A stretch of DNA of 64,000 bases from the NCBI GenBank assembly GCA_900129675.1, contig FSRD01000001.1, forward strand, positions 1-64,000, in the 5' to 3' direction. The position numbers and the translations under genes were made by a program. This DNA comes from Bradyrhizobium erythrophlei (GTDB lineage Bacteria; Pseudomonadota; Alphaproteobacteria; Rhizobiales; Xanthobacteraceae). Shown here piece by piece: positions 52,306 to 61,371 of this stretch; positions within the stretch are counted from its first letter, which is position 1; every line of letters starts with the position of its first letter. The notes below the pieces were generated by a model. The model made no database searches, was not told the DNA's origin, and saw only the letters and a list, made by a program, of their open reading frames with translations.

Positions 52306-52431
52306 GTGCCTGTCGTAAATTAAATCCGGGCGTATCGGTGGTGGAGTCCGCCTAAATTTGGGCGACAAAGAATGCGCCCAGCGCGATCGACGGCGCGTGA
52401 GACCGGTGCATCTTTCTCCAGGGATACAGAG
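52306..52431 (-). mobile_element. Integrase-core IS, 3' fragment B
   Basis: Begins with a near-identical end (CTGTGCCTGTCGTAAAT) directly after fragment A, in the same orientation. Only the last about 35 codons survive (SLEKDAPVSRAVDRAGRILC, LGGLHHRYARI). Two nested ends in tandem imply one insertion into, or recombination with, another copy. Confidence 0.75.
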
Positions 52432-52719
52432 CAGCGACGCGCGCAAGAACTCTTCCTACTGAACCGCCGCCTCACCGCGCAGTAGGCCCTCGCCTTCGGA
52501 CTGGAGCCTCGCGCCTGATGATCCGCCAAACTGGCCGCAGGTCCGACGCGCGCCTTTGGCGCCGTCCGCCGCATGCTGAGACAGTCATTCGAAACCGGCC
52601 TGCCAGACCAACTCACCGCTGAAAGGGATTCTATCGTGGCGGCCAGCAGCACGGATGACGCGCAAGAAGGAATCGCAGCCTTTGTCGCCAAGCGGCCACC
52701 GCAGTTCCGCGGCGGTTGA
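52432..52719 (+). pseudogene. Enoyl-CoA hydratase/isomerase, decayed C-terminal part
   Basis: In one frame: RRAQELFLLNRRLTAQ, stop, ALAFGLEPRA, two stops, then AFGAVRRMLRQSFETGLPDQ and AAFVAKRPPQFRGG before the final stop at 52719. This is the crotonase-family C-terminus with three in-frame stops. The N-terminus has been replaced by the IS fragment. Confidence 0.75.
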
Positions 52720-52938
52720 ACGGAGTTTAGACGGACTTCCGCTACAACCATTTCAAGCCCTGCTTTCCAAGCAGCTTTCATAATCGGCCTATTTCGCGAA
52801 CGACCGCTTAGCGCCAAGCATTCACTCCTTGGAAGTCCGGTTTTGGACCCATTTTCGGACCTCATCAGGCACGATTCGAGGACGTGTAAGTAAGTTAAGA
52901 ACTTGCCTGGAAACTGCATCAGGGGCCATTCTGCCTCC

Positions 52939-53925
52939 ATGCTTCGCAATCTTCACCTGACCGCTCTGCGCGCCTTTGAGGCGGCGACACGTACCGGATC
53001 GTTTCGCCTCGCGGCTGATGATCTCGGCTTGACGCCGAGCGCGGTCAGTCATGCCATCCGCGGCCTTGAACAGGATCTCGGAACCGTGCTCTTCGAGCGT
53101 GAAGGCCGCAGCATCCGGCTGACACCAGAAGGCGAGACTTTGATGCGGCATGTCGAACGAGGCTTCGGCGAACTGCATCTCGGTTTAAGCAGCGTCGCCG
53201 CGCGGAAGCCCCAGCTGTTGAAGTTGCATTGCGCGCCAAGTTTCGCTGCGCAGTGGCTTGTTCCGCGACTGCGTAAACTTCTCGCTGAATGTTCGGGGCT
53301 CGAGCTGAGGCTCGCGACCGGTACGGACTATACCAAGTTCCTTGCCGACGAGTTCGATGCGGACATCGTCTATGGCGTCCCTGCGACCGATTACTACGGG
53401 ACCTTGAAGCAGCAAGGCTTGATTGTCCTGCCGCTTGGAACGGAAGTGGTGACGCCACTGTGCGCTCCTTCACTCGCCCCCGAGATCCGCTCCCCAAGTG
53501 ATTTGCTGAAACAGACACTGATCGAAAGTGACAACAAGAAGGTGCGTTGGCCGGCCTGGTTCGCAGCGAATGGGCTCGTCGCTCCTCTTCCAAATGGACC
53601 ACGTTTCGACCGCAGCTTCATGTCGCTGAGTGCCGCCGCAGACGAGATCGGGGTCGCCCTGGAGTCAACGCTTCTTGCCGAGCGCGAGATCGCATCCGGC
53701 CGCCTCGTGCGTCCCCTTCAGGGAATCAGTGAGGACGTTGTCTACACGGGGCACTGGCTCGTGTTCCCGCGATCAAAGCGATTCGCGCGGTCGATGGTGA
53801 CATTCATAAGCTGGCTCACGAAGCAGCTGGGCCTCGACATCAATCTCGCTACCCTTGATGAGGTCACCTCCGGTCAAATGTCGACGCCAGTTCTGCGAGC
53901 CAAAGCGCCCTTGGTCGATAGGTGA
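52939..53925 (+). CDS. LysR-family regulator (GcvA-like)
   Basis: 328 residues from ATG 52939, giving the typical start MLRNLHLTALRAFEAATRTG. The winged helix (GSFRLAADDLGLTPSAVSHA, IRGLEQDLGTVLFEREGRSI) is followed by a LysR substrate-binding domain (LLKLHCAPSFAAQWLVPRLR). The shape is that of GcvA/AmpR-type regulators. Co-oriented, 90 bp upstream of the SDR gene, so it probably controls the downstream catabolic operon. Confidence 0.92.
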   Translation: MLRNLHLTALRAFEAATRTGSFRLAADDLGLTPSAVSHAIRGLEQDLGTVLFEREGRSIRLTPEGETLMRHVERGFGELHLGLSSVAARKPQLLKLHCAPSFAAQWLVPRLRKLLAECSGLELRLATGTDYTKFLADEFDADIVYGVPATDYYGTLKQQGLIVLPLGTEVVTPLCAPSLAPEIRSPSDLLKQTLIESDNKKVRWPAWFAANGLVAPLPNGPRFDRSFMSLSAAADEIGVALESTLLAEREIASGRLVRPLQGISEDVVYTGHWLVFPRSKRFARSMVTFISWLTKQLGLDINLATLDEVTSGQMSTPVLRAKAPLVDR

Positions 53926-54015
53926 ATCCAAGTCTTCATTCGAAGGGAATTTCTCGTTTGTCGGTGAACGGAGCGCAATGATAGATCGCTCCTAACAACT
54001 GACAGGGAGGAATTC

Positions 54016-54765
54016 ATGCTGCTGACCGATAAGACCGCCGTGATCTCAGGGGCGGCGAGCGCGCGCGGGATAGGCCGCGCCACAGCGCGACTTTTCGCCG
54101 AGCAAGGAGCCCGGGTCGCCATCCTCGATCTGGATGCCACTGCGGCCAAAGGCGCGGCTGCGGAACTTGGCCCCGATCATATCGGCATCGGTTGCGACGT
54201 CGGCGACCTCACCAATTGTCGCCAGGCCGCCGAGCAGGCCATCGCGGCCTTCGGCAAGATCGATATTCTCATCAATAACGCCGGCATCTCCCAGCCGCTT
54301 AAGGTGATGGATATCGCACCCGAGAATTGGCAGCTCGTGGTCGACGTCAATCTCACCGGCGTGCTCTACCTGAGCCAAGCGTTCATTCCGCACATGCGAA
54401 CACGCAAGCAAGGCTCGATCGCCTGCATGTCCTCCGTCTCCGCCCAGCGCGGCGGCGGAATCTTCGGCGGACCTCACTACTCCGCCGCCAAGGCCGGTGT
54501 CCTTGGCCTCGCCAAGGCGATGGCCCGCGAACTTGGACCCGACGGCATCCGCGTCAACAGCGTGACGCCAGGTCTCATCCAGACGGACATCACCGGCGGC
54601 AAGCTAACGTCCGAAATGAAAGCCGACATCATCAAGGGAATTCCGCTCAATCGGCTCGGCGACGCGAAGGATGTAGCGAACATCTACCTGTTCCTTGCCT
54701 CCGACCTGTCCGCCTATGTCACCGGCGCAGTGATCGACGTCAACGGCGGCATGCTCATCCATTGA
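54016..54765 (+). CDS. Short-chain dehydrogenase/reductase
   Basis: 249 residues, classical SDR. The cofactor motif is SGAASARGIGRATARLF, followed by D-D for NAD(H) preference (AILDLDA), NNAG, and catalytic S-Y-K in MSSVSAQRG...HYSAAKAG. An AGGGAGGA site precedes ATG 54016. Probably oxidises a polyol or hydroxy acid taken up by the TRAP transporter; the product would feed the transketolase pair. The substrate is unknown. Confidence 0.92.
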   Translation: MLLTDKTAVISGAASARGIGRATARLFAEQGARVAILDLDATAAKGAAAELGPDHIGIGCDVGDLTNCRQAAEQAIAAFGKIDILINNAGISQPLKVMDIAPENWQLVVDVNLTGVLYLSQAFIPHMRTRKQGSIACMSSVSAQRGGGIFGGPHYSAAKAGVLGLAKAMARELGPDGIRVNSVTPGLIQTDITGGKLTSEMKADIIKGIPLNRLGDAKDVANIYLFLASDLSAYVTGAVIDVNGGMLIH

Positions 54766-54788
54766 GACAGCAGATCAGGGAGACATTT

Positions 54789-55634
54789 ATGGAAACGAAG
54801 ACGCTCGCCAATGCGCCCGGAATCGCGGAGCGCGCCTATCACATTCGTCGCAATGCACTACGGATGGGCGAAGTACAAGGCCAAGGTTACATTGCTCAGG
54901 CGCTGGATATCGCTGACGTTCTCGCTGCCGCCTATTTCCACGCAATGCGGTATCGTCCGGAAAATCCCGCTTGGGAAGGCCGAGACCGGTTTCTGCTCTC
55001 GAATGGGCACTACGCCATCGCCCTTTATGCGGCACTGATCGAGGCCGGGATCGTCCCGGAAGCAGAACTTGAGACGTACGGCTTCGACGAAAGCCGTCTG
55101 CCGATGTCAGGCATGGCCGCCTACACGCCCGGTATGGAGATGTCGGGTGGATCGCTCGGCTTGGGCCTCAGCATCGCTGTTGGCAGGGCGCTCGGTCTCA
55201 AGCGCAAAGGCTCCGACGCGCGGGTCTATACGCTGTTTTCAGACGGCGAGCTTGATGAAGGCTCCGTCTGGGAGGCGATCATGTCAGCCAGCCACTTCAA
55301 GCTCGATAACCTGATCGCGATCGTCGACGTCAACAACCAGCAGGCCGACGGTCCTTCAACACAAATGCTGGCTTTCGAGCCGCTGGTCGACAAGCTCAAG
55401 GCCTTTGGTTGGTTCGTGCAGCGCGTCGATGGCAATGATCTCGACGCCGTCGTGGCTGCCTTTGATGCTGCCAAGTATCACGCTGAACCTAAGCCCCGAA
55501 TTATTGTCGCCGACACGCTAATGGGCAAGGGCGTCTCGTTCCTGGAGCGGCGCGAGAAAAATCACTTCATCCGCGTCGAGCAGCATGAATGGCAGCTCGC
55601 CATCAAAGCACTCGATTCCGGGAGGCAAGCATGA
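54789..55634 (+). CDS. Transketolase, N-terminal (TPP-binding) subunit
   Basis: 281 residues. FLLSNGHYAIALYAALIEAG and the thiamine diphosphate/metal motif SDGELDEGSVWEAIMSASHF, ending LIAIVDVNNQQADG, identify the N-terminal half of a split transketolase. ATG 54789 is 24 bp from the SDR stop. It overlaps the C-terminal subunit gene by 4 bp (ATGA), so the two halves should be made in equal amounts. Confidence 0.93.
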   Translation: METKTLANAPGIAERAYHIRRNALRMGEVQGQGYIAQALDIADVLAAAYFHAMRYRPENPAWEGRDRFLLSNGHYAIALYAALIEAGIVPEAELETYGFDESRLPMSGMAAYTPGMEMSGGSLGLGLSIAVGRALGLKRKGSDARVYTLFSDGELDEGSVWEAIMSASHFKLDNLIAIVDVNNQQADGPSTQMLAFEPLVDKLKAFGWFVQRVDGNDLDAVVAAFDAAKYHAEPKPRIIVADTLMGKGVSFLERREKNHFIRVEQHEWQLAIKALDSGRQA

Positions 55635-56638
55635 AAACCGCACACAAGACAGTTTCCGATAAGCCTCGTCTGACGACCTCCGCGATGATCGCGTCGATCG
55701 CGGCCGAAGGTCAAAAGACGAAGGCAGCCCCCTTCGGGCACGCTTTGGTCGAACTGGCCCGCACGCGTTCCGAAGTGATTGGCATGACTGCTGACCTCGG
55801 CAAATACACCGATCTCCACATTTTCGGAAAGGAGTTCCCCGACCGCTATTACCAGATGGGCATGGCGGAACAGCTCCTATTCGGCGCAGCTTCGGGATTG
55901 GCGGCCGAGGGCTTCATGCCCTTCGCGACAACCTATGCGGTCTTTGCTTCTCGCAGAGCCTACGACTTCATTCACCAAACGATCGCCGAAGAAAACCGGA
56001 ACGTGAAGATTGTCTGCGCATTGCCGGGCCTCACGTCGGGATACGGCCCAAGTCATCAGGCTACAGAAGATCTGGCCCTCTTCCGCGCCATGCCGAATAT
56101 GACAGTGATCGATCCTTGCGACGCGCATGAGATCGAGCAGGCGGTCCCCGCTATAGCTGCCCATCACGGCCCGGTTTATATGCGGCTTCTGCGCGGTCAA
56201 GTGCCGCTCGTTCTCGATGAATATGGCTATAAGTTCGAGCTCGGGAAAGCAAAGCTGATACGCGATGGCAAGTGCGCCCTTATTATTTCTTCGGGTCTCC
56301 TGACAATGCGCGCACTTGAAGCCGCCAAGACCCTTGCCGATGACCATGTTGACGTCGCGGTACTGCATGTCCCGACGATCAAACCGCTGGATGCCGAGAC
56401 GATCCTCCGGGAAGCTGGCAGGTCTGGTCGCCTGGTTGTCGTCGCCGAAAACCACACTGTCATCGGCGGCCTCGGAGAAGCCGTCGCCGGACTTCTGATG
56501 CGTTCCGGCATTCATCCGACGTTTCGCCAGATCGGTCTCCCCGACGAATTTCTGGATGCCGGCGCGCTTCCAACATTGCACGATCAATACGGCATCTCGG
56601 CTTCGGCAGTCGCAAAGCAGATCAAGGGATGGCTGTAA
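55631..56638 (+). CDS. Transketolase, C-terminal subunit
   Basis: 335 residues with the pyrimidine-binding domain (YYQMGMAEQLLFGAASGLAA, with the catalytic Glu in MAEQ; PFATTYAVFASRRAYDFIHQ) and the C-terminal transketolase domain (VVVAENHTVIGGLGEAVAG). It forms the second half of the split enzyme. Split transketolases appear in several catabolic pathways for unusual sugars or sulfosugars, so the exact donor cannot be named. Confidence 0.93.
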   Translation: MKTAHKTVSDKPRLTTSAMIASIAAEGQKTKAAPFGHALVELARTRSEVIGMTADLGKYTDLHIFGKEFPDRYYQMGMAEQLLFGAASGLAAEGFMPFATTYAVFASRRAYDFIHQTIAEENRNVKIVCALPGLTSGYGPSHQATEDLALFRAMPNMTVIDPCDAHEIEQAVPAIAAHHGPVYMRLLRGQVPLVLDEYGYKFELGKAKLIRDGKCALIISSGLLTMRALEAAKTLADDHVDVAVLHVPTIKPLDAETILREAGRSGRLVVVAENHTVIGGLGEAVAGLLMRSGIHPTFRQIGLPDEFLDAGALPTLHDQYGISASAVAKQIKGWL

Positions 56639-56808
56639 CGCGGCAGCATTAGCCGCCGCCATCTCATCCAACCCAAGCAACAATCTCGTCCCTTCACAGC
56701 ATCGCGGCGAAGAAGGAGAGGTGCTGCTCACTACGCCGGCGTCCGAGAGCCGGCGGGCAAGAAGAACAGGCAGCAAATTTCACCGCCAGAATATCAACGG
56801 AGGACTCC

Positions 56809-57834
56809 ATGACCATGCGAAAACCAACGACGATCAGTCGCCGCAGTCTGCTCATGGCAGGCGCAACCGTGCCGCTCTGCGGCATTCTCACCCGCCGGGC
56901 GTCCGCTACGGAATTCAGCTACAAGCTTGCAACGGGACAAGACCCCACACATCCGGTCAATACCCGTGCGCAGGAGGCGATCGATCGTATCCGCGAGGCC
57001 ACCGGCGGCCGCCTCGAGATCAAGCTGTTCCCCGCGAACCAACTCGGATCAGACACCGAGCTCTTGACCCAGGTTCGGAACGGCGGAGTCGAGTTTTTCA
57101 ATCAGTCCTCGTCGATCCTCGCAACTTTTGTGCCGGCAGCTGGTATCGTGAATACCGGGTTCGCATTCACGAACTACGAATCTGTATGGCAAGCAATGGA
57201 CGGAGCGCTGGGTACCTATATCCGGGCCCAGATTGCGAAGACGCCCATTATCACGGTCTCAAAGGTATGGGACAACGGCTTCCGCCACGTCACATCTTCA
57301 GGGCGTGAAATCAGAACGCCCGACGATCTCAAAAACTTCAAGATCCGGGTCCCGCCGGCACCGATCCTGACCTCACTCTTCAAGGCACTCGAGGCAGGCC
57401 CCGCACCGATCAACTTCAACGAAGTCTATTCGGCGCTACAGACCAAGGTCGTCGATGGACAAGAGAATCCACTGCCGATCATAGCCACAACGAGGCTGTA
57501 CGAGGTACAAAAGTCCTGCAGCCTCACCGGCCATGTTTGGGACGGTTATTGGATACTTGGCAACAAACGTGCCTTCGAGCGTCTACCGAAGGACGTGCAA
57601 GAGATCGTTACGCGCGAATTTGACCGCTCGGCGACAGACCAGCGGACGGACATCGCGAAACTGAGCGAGTCGCTCCGCGTTGACCTCACGGCGAAGGGAC
57701 TCCAGTTCATCGACGTCGATCGCGCCACCTTCCGGCAGGCCCTGGCAAAGACCAGCTTCTACAATGATTGGAAAGCGAAGTTCGGTGACGAGGCCTGGAC
57801 TCAGCTTGAAAAGATCTCCGGCAAGTTGGCTTGA
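56809..57834 (+). CDS. TRAP transporter substrate-binding protein (DctP family)
   Basis: 341 residues. A twin-arginine-type N-terminus (ISRRSLLMAGATVPLCGI) ends near ASA-TE, so Tat export to the periplasm is likely. The DctP fold shows LATGQDPTHPVNTRAQEAID, the substrate-carboxylate arginine in NFKIRVPPAPILTS, and FNEVYSALQTKVVDGQENPL. Typical ligands are organic or sugar acids; this supports an acidic substrate for the operon. Confidence 0.93.
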   Translation: MTMRKPTTISRRSLLMAGATVPLCGILTRRASATEFSYKLATGQDPTHPVNTRAQEAIDRIREATGGRLEIKLFPANQLGSDTELLTQVRNGGVEFFNQSSSILATFVPAAGIVNTGFAFTNYESVWQAMDGALGTYIRAQIAKTPIITVSKVWDNGFRHVTSSGREIRTPDDLKNFKIRVPPAPILTSLFKALEAGPAPINFNEVYSALQTKVVDGQENPLPIIATTRLYEVQKSCSLTGHVWDGYWILGNKRAFERLPKDVQEIVTREFDRSATDQRTDIAKLSESLRVDLTAKGLQFIDVDRATFRQALAKTSFYNDWKAKFGDEAWTQLEKISGKLA

Positions 57835-57839
57835 CCATC

Positions 57840-59723
57840 ATGGCTCACACACAGGAAATCGGATCCGAGGTCGTGCGGAAACGGCCTCGGGCTGGCTGGC
57901 CTCGTTGGGTTGCGCGGACAAATACGGCGCTCTTCACTTTCACCGCGATCCCGGCGGCACTCCTCGTGTTGGCGGAGATCGCCGTACTTTTCGCAGGCAT
58001 CGTCGGGCGATATGTGTTCCACTCTCCGCTCGTGTGGTCGGACGAACTCGCTGGCATCCTTTTCCTCTGGCTCGCCATGCTGGGCTCCGTGCTCGCCTTC
58101 CAGCGTGACGAGCACATGCGGATGACGGCCATCGTTGGCAAGCTCGGTCCAAGCGCTCGGGCATTCCTGGACGTGGTCGCAGTAGCGACCTCTCTTGCGT
58201 TCCTGCTCCTCGTGATCCACCCCGCTTACGAGTTCGCTGCCGACGAAGTTTACGTCACAACGCCGGCGCTCGAGATCGTTAACGCCTGGCGCGCCGCGGC
58301 ACTACCGGTCGGCATTGGCTTGATGCTGGTCGTTGCCGTGCTTCGGCTCGTGAGCGTGTCTGATTTGCGCAACGTGTTGGCGGCACTGGTTCTCGTTGCC
58401 GTCATCATAACTGCCTTTGCGTTGCTGGCGCCCGTACTGAAACCGCTGGGAAACCTCAACCTGCTCATCTTCTTCGTGTTGCTCGTCGGCGCAATGGTAT
58501 TCGCGGCGGTACCGATCGCCTTTGCTTTCGGCCTCGCCACGGTCGGTTACCTTACTCTAACGACAAGCACTCCGGACGTCGTCGTGATCGGGCGCATGGA
58601 CGAGGGAATGAGTCACCTCATTCTCCTGGCGGTGCCGCTTTTCGTCTTCCTCGGGTTACTAATCGAGATGACGGGGATGGCGCGCGCCATGGTGACCTTC
58701 CTTGCGAGCCTCCTGGGGCACGTCCGCGGCGGTCTGCACTACGTCCTGGTGGGAGCCATGTACCTCGTCTCCGGCATCTCCGGGTCCAAGGCTGCTGACA
58801 TGGCGGCTGTGGCTCCAGTCCTGTTTCCTGAGATGAAGAAGCGCGGAGCAAAACCCGGTGATCTCGTTGCGCTACTCTCAGCGACAGGCGCGCAAACGGA
58901 GACCATCCCGCCCTCGCTCGTATTGATTACCATCGGGTCGGTGACGGGTGTCTCGATCTCGGCACTGTTTACTGGCGGGCTTCTTCCGGGCATCGTGCTT
59001 GCGATAACGCTATGCGCGGTGGTCTGGTGGCGATACCGGGGCGAGGACCTGTCACAGGCGAAGCGAGCGACGAAGCGAGAAATCGGTCGTGCCTTCGTGA
59101 TTGCCATTCCGGCCATCGCGTTGCCGTTCATAATTCGGGCCGCCGTGGTCAAGGGCGTCGCGACAGCCACAGAAGTGTCGACCATCGGCATCATCTACTC
59201 AGCTCTCGCGGGGCTCCTGATTTATAGGCGGTTTGAATGGCGGCGCCTGTACCCAATGCTGATTGATACTGCAGCGCTGTCTGGTGCGATTCTGCTTATC
59301 ATCGGTGCGGCAACGGGAATGGCTTGGGCTTTGACCCAGTCGGGCTTCTCGGCTTCGCTGGCAAAGTTCATGACCGGACTACCCGGCGGTGTGCCGATAT
59401 TCCTCGCAGTCACCATCGTTGCCTTCGTGATCCTGGGCAGCGTTCTTGAGGGTATTCCAGCCATCGTGCTCTTTGGCCCGCTGCTCTTCCCGATAGCGCG
59501 CCAAGTCGGGGTTCACGATGTCCATTATGCCATGGTGGTCATTCTTGCGATGGGAATTGGCCTTTTCGCTCCGCCGTTTGGAGTGGGGTATTACGCGGCA
59601 TGCGCCATCAGCCGCATCAACCCAGACGAGGGCATGAAACCAATCGTCGGCTACATGATCGCGCTGCTGATTGGCACGCTCATCGTCGCAGCCGTACCAT
59701 GGATTTCGATAGGCTTCCTGTGA
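57840..59723 (+). CDS. Fused TRAP transporter permease (DctQ-DctM)
   Basis: About 627 residues from ATG 57840 (a TTG at 57831 overlaps the DctP stop). The N-terminal about 170 residues are DctQ-like, four membrane segments with FSPL-type YVFHSPLVWSDELAGILFLW. The remainder is DctM-like, with LLAVPLFVFLGLLIEMTGMA and a GIPAIVLFGPLLFPIARQVG signature. The fusion is a known TRAP variant. Imports the ligand of the adjacent DctP using an ion gradient. Confidence 0.93.
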   Translation: MAHTQEIGSEVVRKRPRAGWPRWVARTNTALFTFTAIPAALLVLAEIAVLFAGIVGRYVFHSPLVWSDELAGILFLWLAMLGSVLAFQRDEHMRMTAIVGKLGPSARAFLDVVAVATSLAFLLLVIHPAYEFAADEVYVTTPALEIVNAWRAAALPVGIGLMLVVAVLRLVSVSDLRNVLAALVLVAVIITAFALLAPVLKPLGNLNLLIFFVLLVGAMVFAAVPIAFAFGLATVGYLTLTTSTPDVVVIGRMDEGMSHLILLAVPLFVFLGLLIEMTGMARAMVTFLASLLGHVRGGLHYVLVGAMYLVSGISGSKAADMAAVAPVLFPEMKKRGAKPGDLVALLSATGAQTETIPPSLVLITIGSVTGVSISALFTGGLLPGIVLAITLCAVVWWRYRGEDLSQAKRATKREIGRAFVIAIPAIALPFIIRAAVVKGVATATEVSTIGIIYSALAGLLIYRRFEWRRLYPMLIDTAALSGAILLIIGAATGMAWALTQSGFSASLAKFMTGLPGGVPIFLAVTIVAFVILGSVLEGIPAIVLFGPLLFPIARQVGVHDVHYAMVVILAMGIGLFAPPFGVGYYAACAISRINPDEGMKPIVGYMIALLIGTLIVAAVPWISIGFL

Positions 59724-59789
59724 GGCTGGCTCGACTGACGTGGGGGGCGGCGCCGAATTCTCGTACTTTCGGCGTCGATTTTGACCCTG

Positions 59790-60150
59790 CCTCATCGTAC
59801 ACTTCGGGTCTAGGGTCGCATGGCCAGCTCAGCTTTGAGGAGCGCGTTGAGATCTACCGCCTGCATGCAGGCGGTAGATCTCAAAACGAAATTGCATCTG
59901 CGCTCGACCGTACGCCGTCGACGATCAGTCGGGAACTGCGGCGCAACTCCCGGCCTACCAAGGTTTGGACGGGGGGTTACGAGTCTGTCCGGGCTCAGCG
60001 ATTGGCCGAGCGTGGGATGGCCGCTTCAAGCTGGCGCGCCAGCCGGACCCGCGGGATTGCGTGGGCAATAGCCTTGCGATGGGACAGCCGAGGCCCCTCC
60101 GCGACCGCACGGAGCCAGTGCCAAAAATTGTGGGTCCACGGCTCCAGCGA
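59790..60150 (+). pseudogene. IS30-family transposase, N-terminal remnant
   Basis: Reads HGQLSFEERVEIYRLHAGGR and SQNEIASALDRTPSTISREL, the IS30 helix-turn-helix start. The continuation (WDGRFKLARQPDPRDCVGNS) is in another frame from about 60010, and the DDE domain is missing. A perfect 38-bp palindrome lies inside this frame at 59847-59884. Confidence 0.8.
59847..59884. repeat. Perfect 38-bp palindrome inside the IS30 remnant
   Basis: The 19-base half TTGAGATCTACCGCCTGCA is followed directly by its exact reverse complement, centred on GCATGC. On the coding strand it spans VEIYRLHAGG. Such an uninterrupted palindrome should extrude as a cruciform or hairpin. Confidence 0.92.
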
Positions 60151-60569
60151 TAGAAGGAGAGGCTCGAACTCCAACCCCGGTTTTGAAGTACGTGCGCAAC
60201 AGTTTTAGCAGGTCCGCGCGTACCGATCCGTTCGATTTTCCCGGGCACTTCCGGCACCCAGACGCCACATTGTGTCTACCAGCGTCCAGATAGGTCCGCG
60301 CTGTTTTCCAGGCATTGGGACAGGATTTTGGGACAGCGAACCGCCCTGCTCCAGCTCTTCGGCCGCCGGTCGGCAATATTCGGCCGACCATTCCAGCCCC
60401 GACGTTCCAGCGGCCAATTGCGAACCGTCGTCTGGGAAATCCGCTTTGGTCTCTCTCGACGCCGTCACACTCTTTTGCTCTCGGTGCACGTCCCGCCGCT
60501 TAAGATTTCATTAACCTTGTGGAAGCAAGATTTTGCCGGGGCTGGGCACATCATTAGCAAGGGATTCCC
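60151..60569. other. Stretch without a recognisable gene
   Basis: Open frames on both strands show no motifs. Probably flank of the IS30 remnant and the upstream region of the DUF2934 gene. Confidence 0.5.
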
Positions 60570-60800
60570 ATGCCAAATCTGGAAGAGGCAATTCGCGAAC
60601 GTGCCTACCACCTCTGGATCGCCGATGGTCGACCCGAGGACAAGGCGGACATCTATTGGCTGAATGCTCAACACGAAATTCTCACGACATCAATCGAAAG
60701 CTTGGCCAGCAGCGCTACCGCAGCTGACACGATAGCCACGAAACCTACTAAAAGGGCAAAGGCCGCGCGGTCGAGAAAAACCAAAACTCCCGCGGCCTAG
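60570..60800 (+). CDS. DUF2934 domain protein
   Basis: 76 residues. IRERAYHLWIADGRPEDKAD and IYWLNAQHEILTTS match DUF2934, a short helical motif common in rhizobial genomes. The C-terminus is Lys/Thr/Ala rich (KPTKRAKAARSRKTKTPAA), suggesting nucleic-acid contact. Function unknown. Confidence 0.85.
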   Translation: MPNLEEAIRERAYHLWIADGRPEDKADIYWLNAQHEILTTSIESLASSATAADTIATKPTKRAKAARSRKTKTPAA

Positions 60801-61048
60801 TTCATGCGAGTGGCGTCGCGCAGGACCGTACGACGCCGTTGTGAGCGGACGGGGCAGCTCGACTTGCCCGTTGCCGTCAACCTGCCCGGCCATTGTGGCC
60901 GAAGCTCACCGCCCTTTCTCATCACCGCCTCAGCCGCCCTTGCGGCACCGCAGCGCGTCGATGTCGCCATGGCGCCGACCAGACTCTGCCGCGCGCGGAA
61001 GATCGACCGCGAATCGAGTAGGTTGCCCATCTCTGGAGGGGAGCCAGA

Positions 61049-61255
61049 ATGACCGGGGACCAGGCGCGGAGGCTCATAGTCGGCGACAAAGTCTTCTGGG
61101 TTGGCGGCGCAGCCACCGAGGAAGGCGTGGTCGAAGCGGTTAATCGCTTTGCTGTTAGGATCAGGTGGAGCGATGGCAGGATCAGGGAGCCATTCTTCAA
61201 CGACATGCGCAAGATCGAGATGGCCCCGGCGAACGCGCAGGCCTTGCCGGGGTAG
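61049..61255 (+). CDS. Small conserved hypothetical protein
   Basis: 68 residues with GGAGGGGAG upstream of ATG 61049 (MTGDQARRLIVGDKVFWVGG, then VVEAVNRFAVRIRWSDGRIR). The strand-rich KOW/SH3-like pattern 'GDKVFW...G.V......VRIRW.DG' suggests a small beta-barrel; function unknown. Confidence 0.65.
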   Translation: MTGDQARRLIVGDKVFWVGGAATEEGVVEAVNRFAVRIRWSDGRIREPFFNDMRKIEMAPANAQALPG

Positions 61256-61371
61256 ATTTCTCGCGGCAGCTAAGCATGAGTTTGATAGCAGTCGCGGCGT
61301 ACGGGTTGCCGGTCTCTGTCACATGACCAGCCTCCGCGAGTGCTGCCGATATTTCGCGTGAGCGCCTGCCG

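Noticed and set aside
60804..61052. 82-codon plus-strand frame upstream of the small gene at 61049
   Set aside because: Arg- and Pro-rich with no ribosome site or motif; probably chance in GC-rich DNA.
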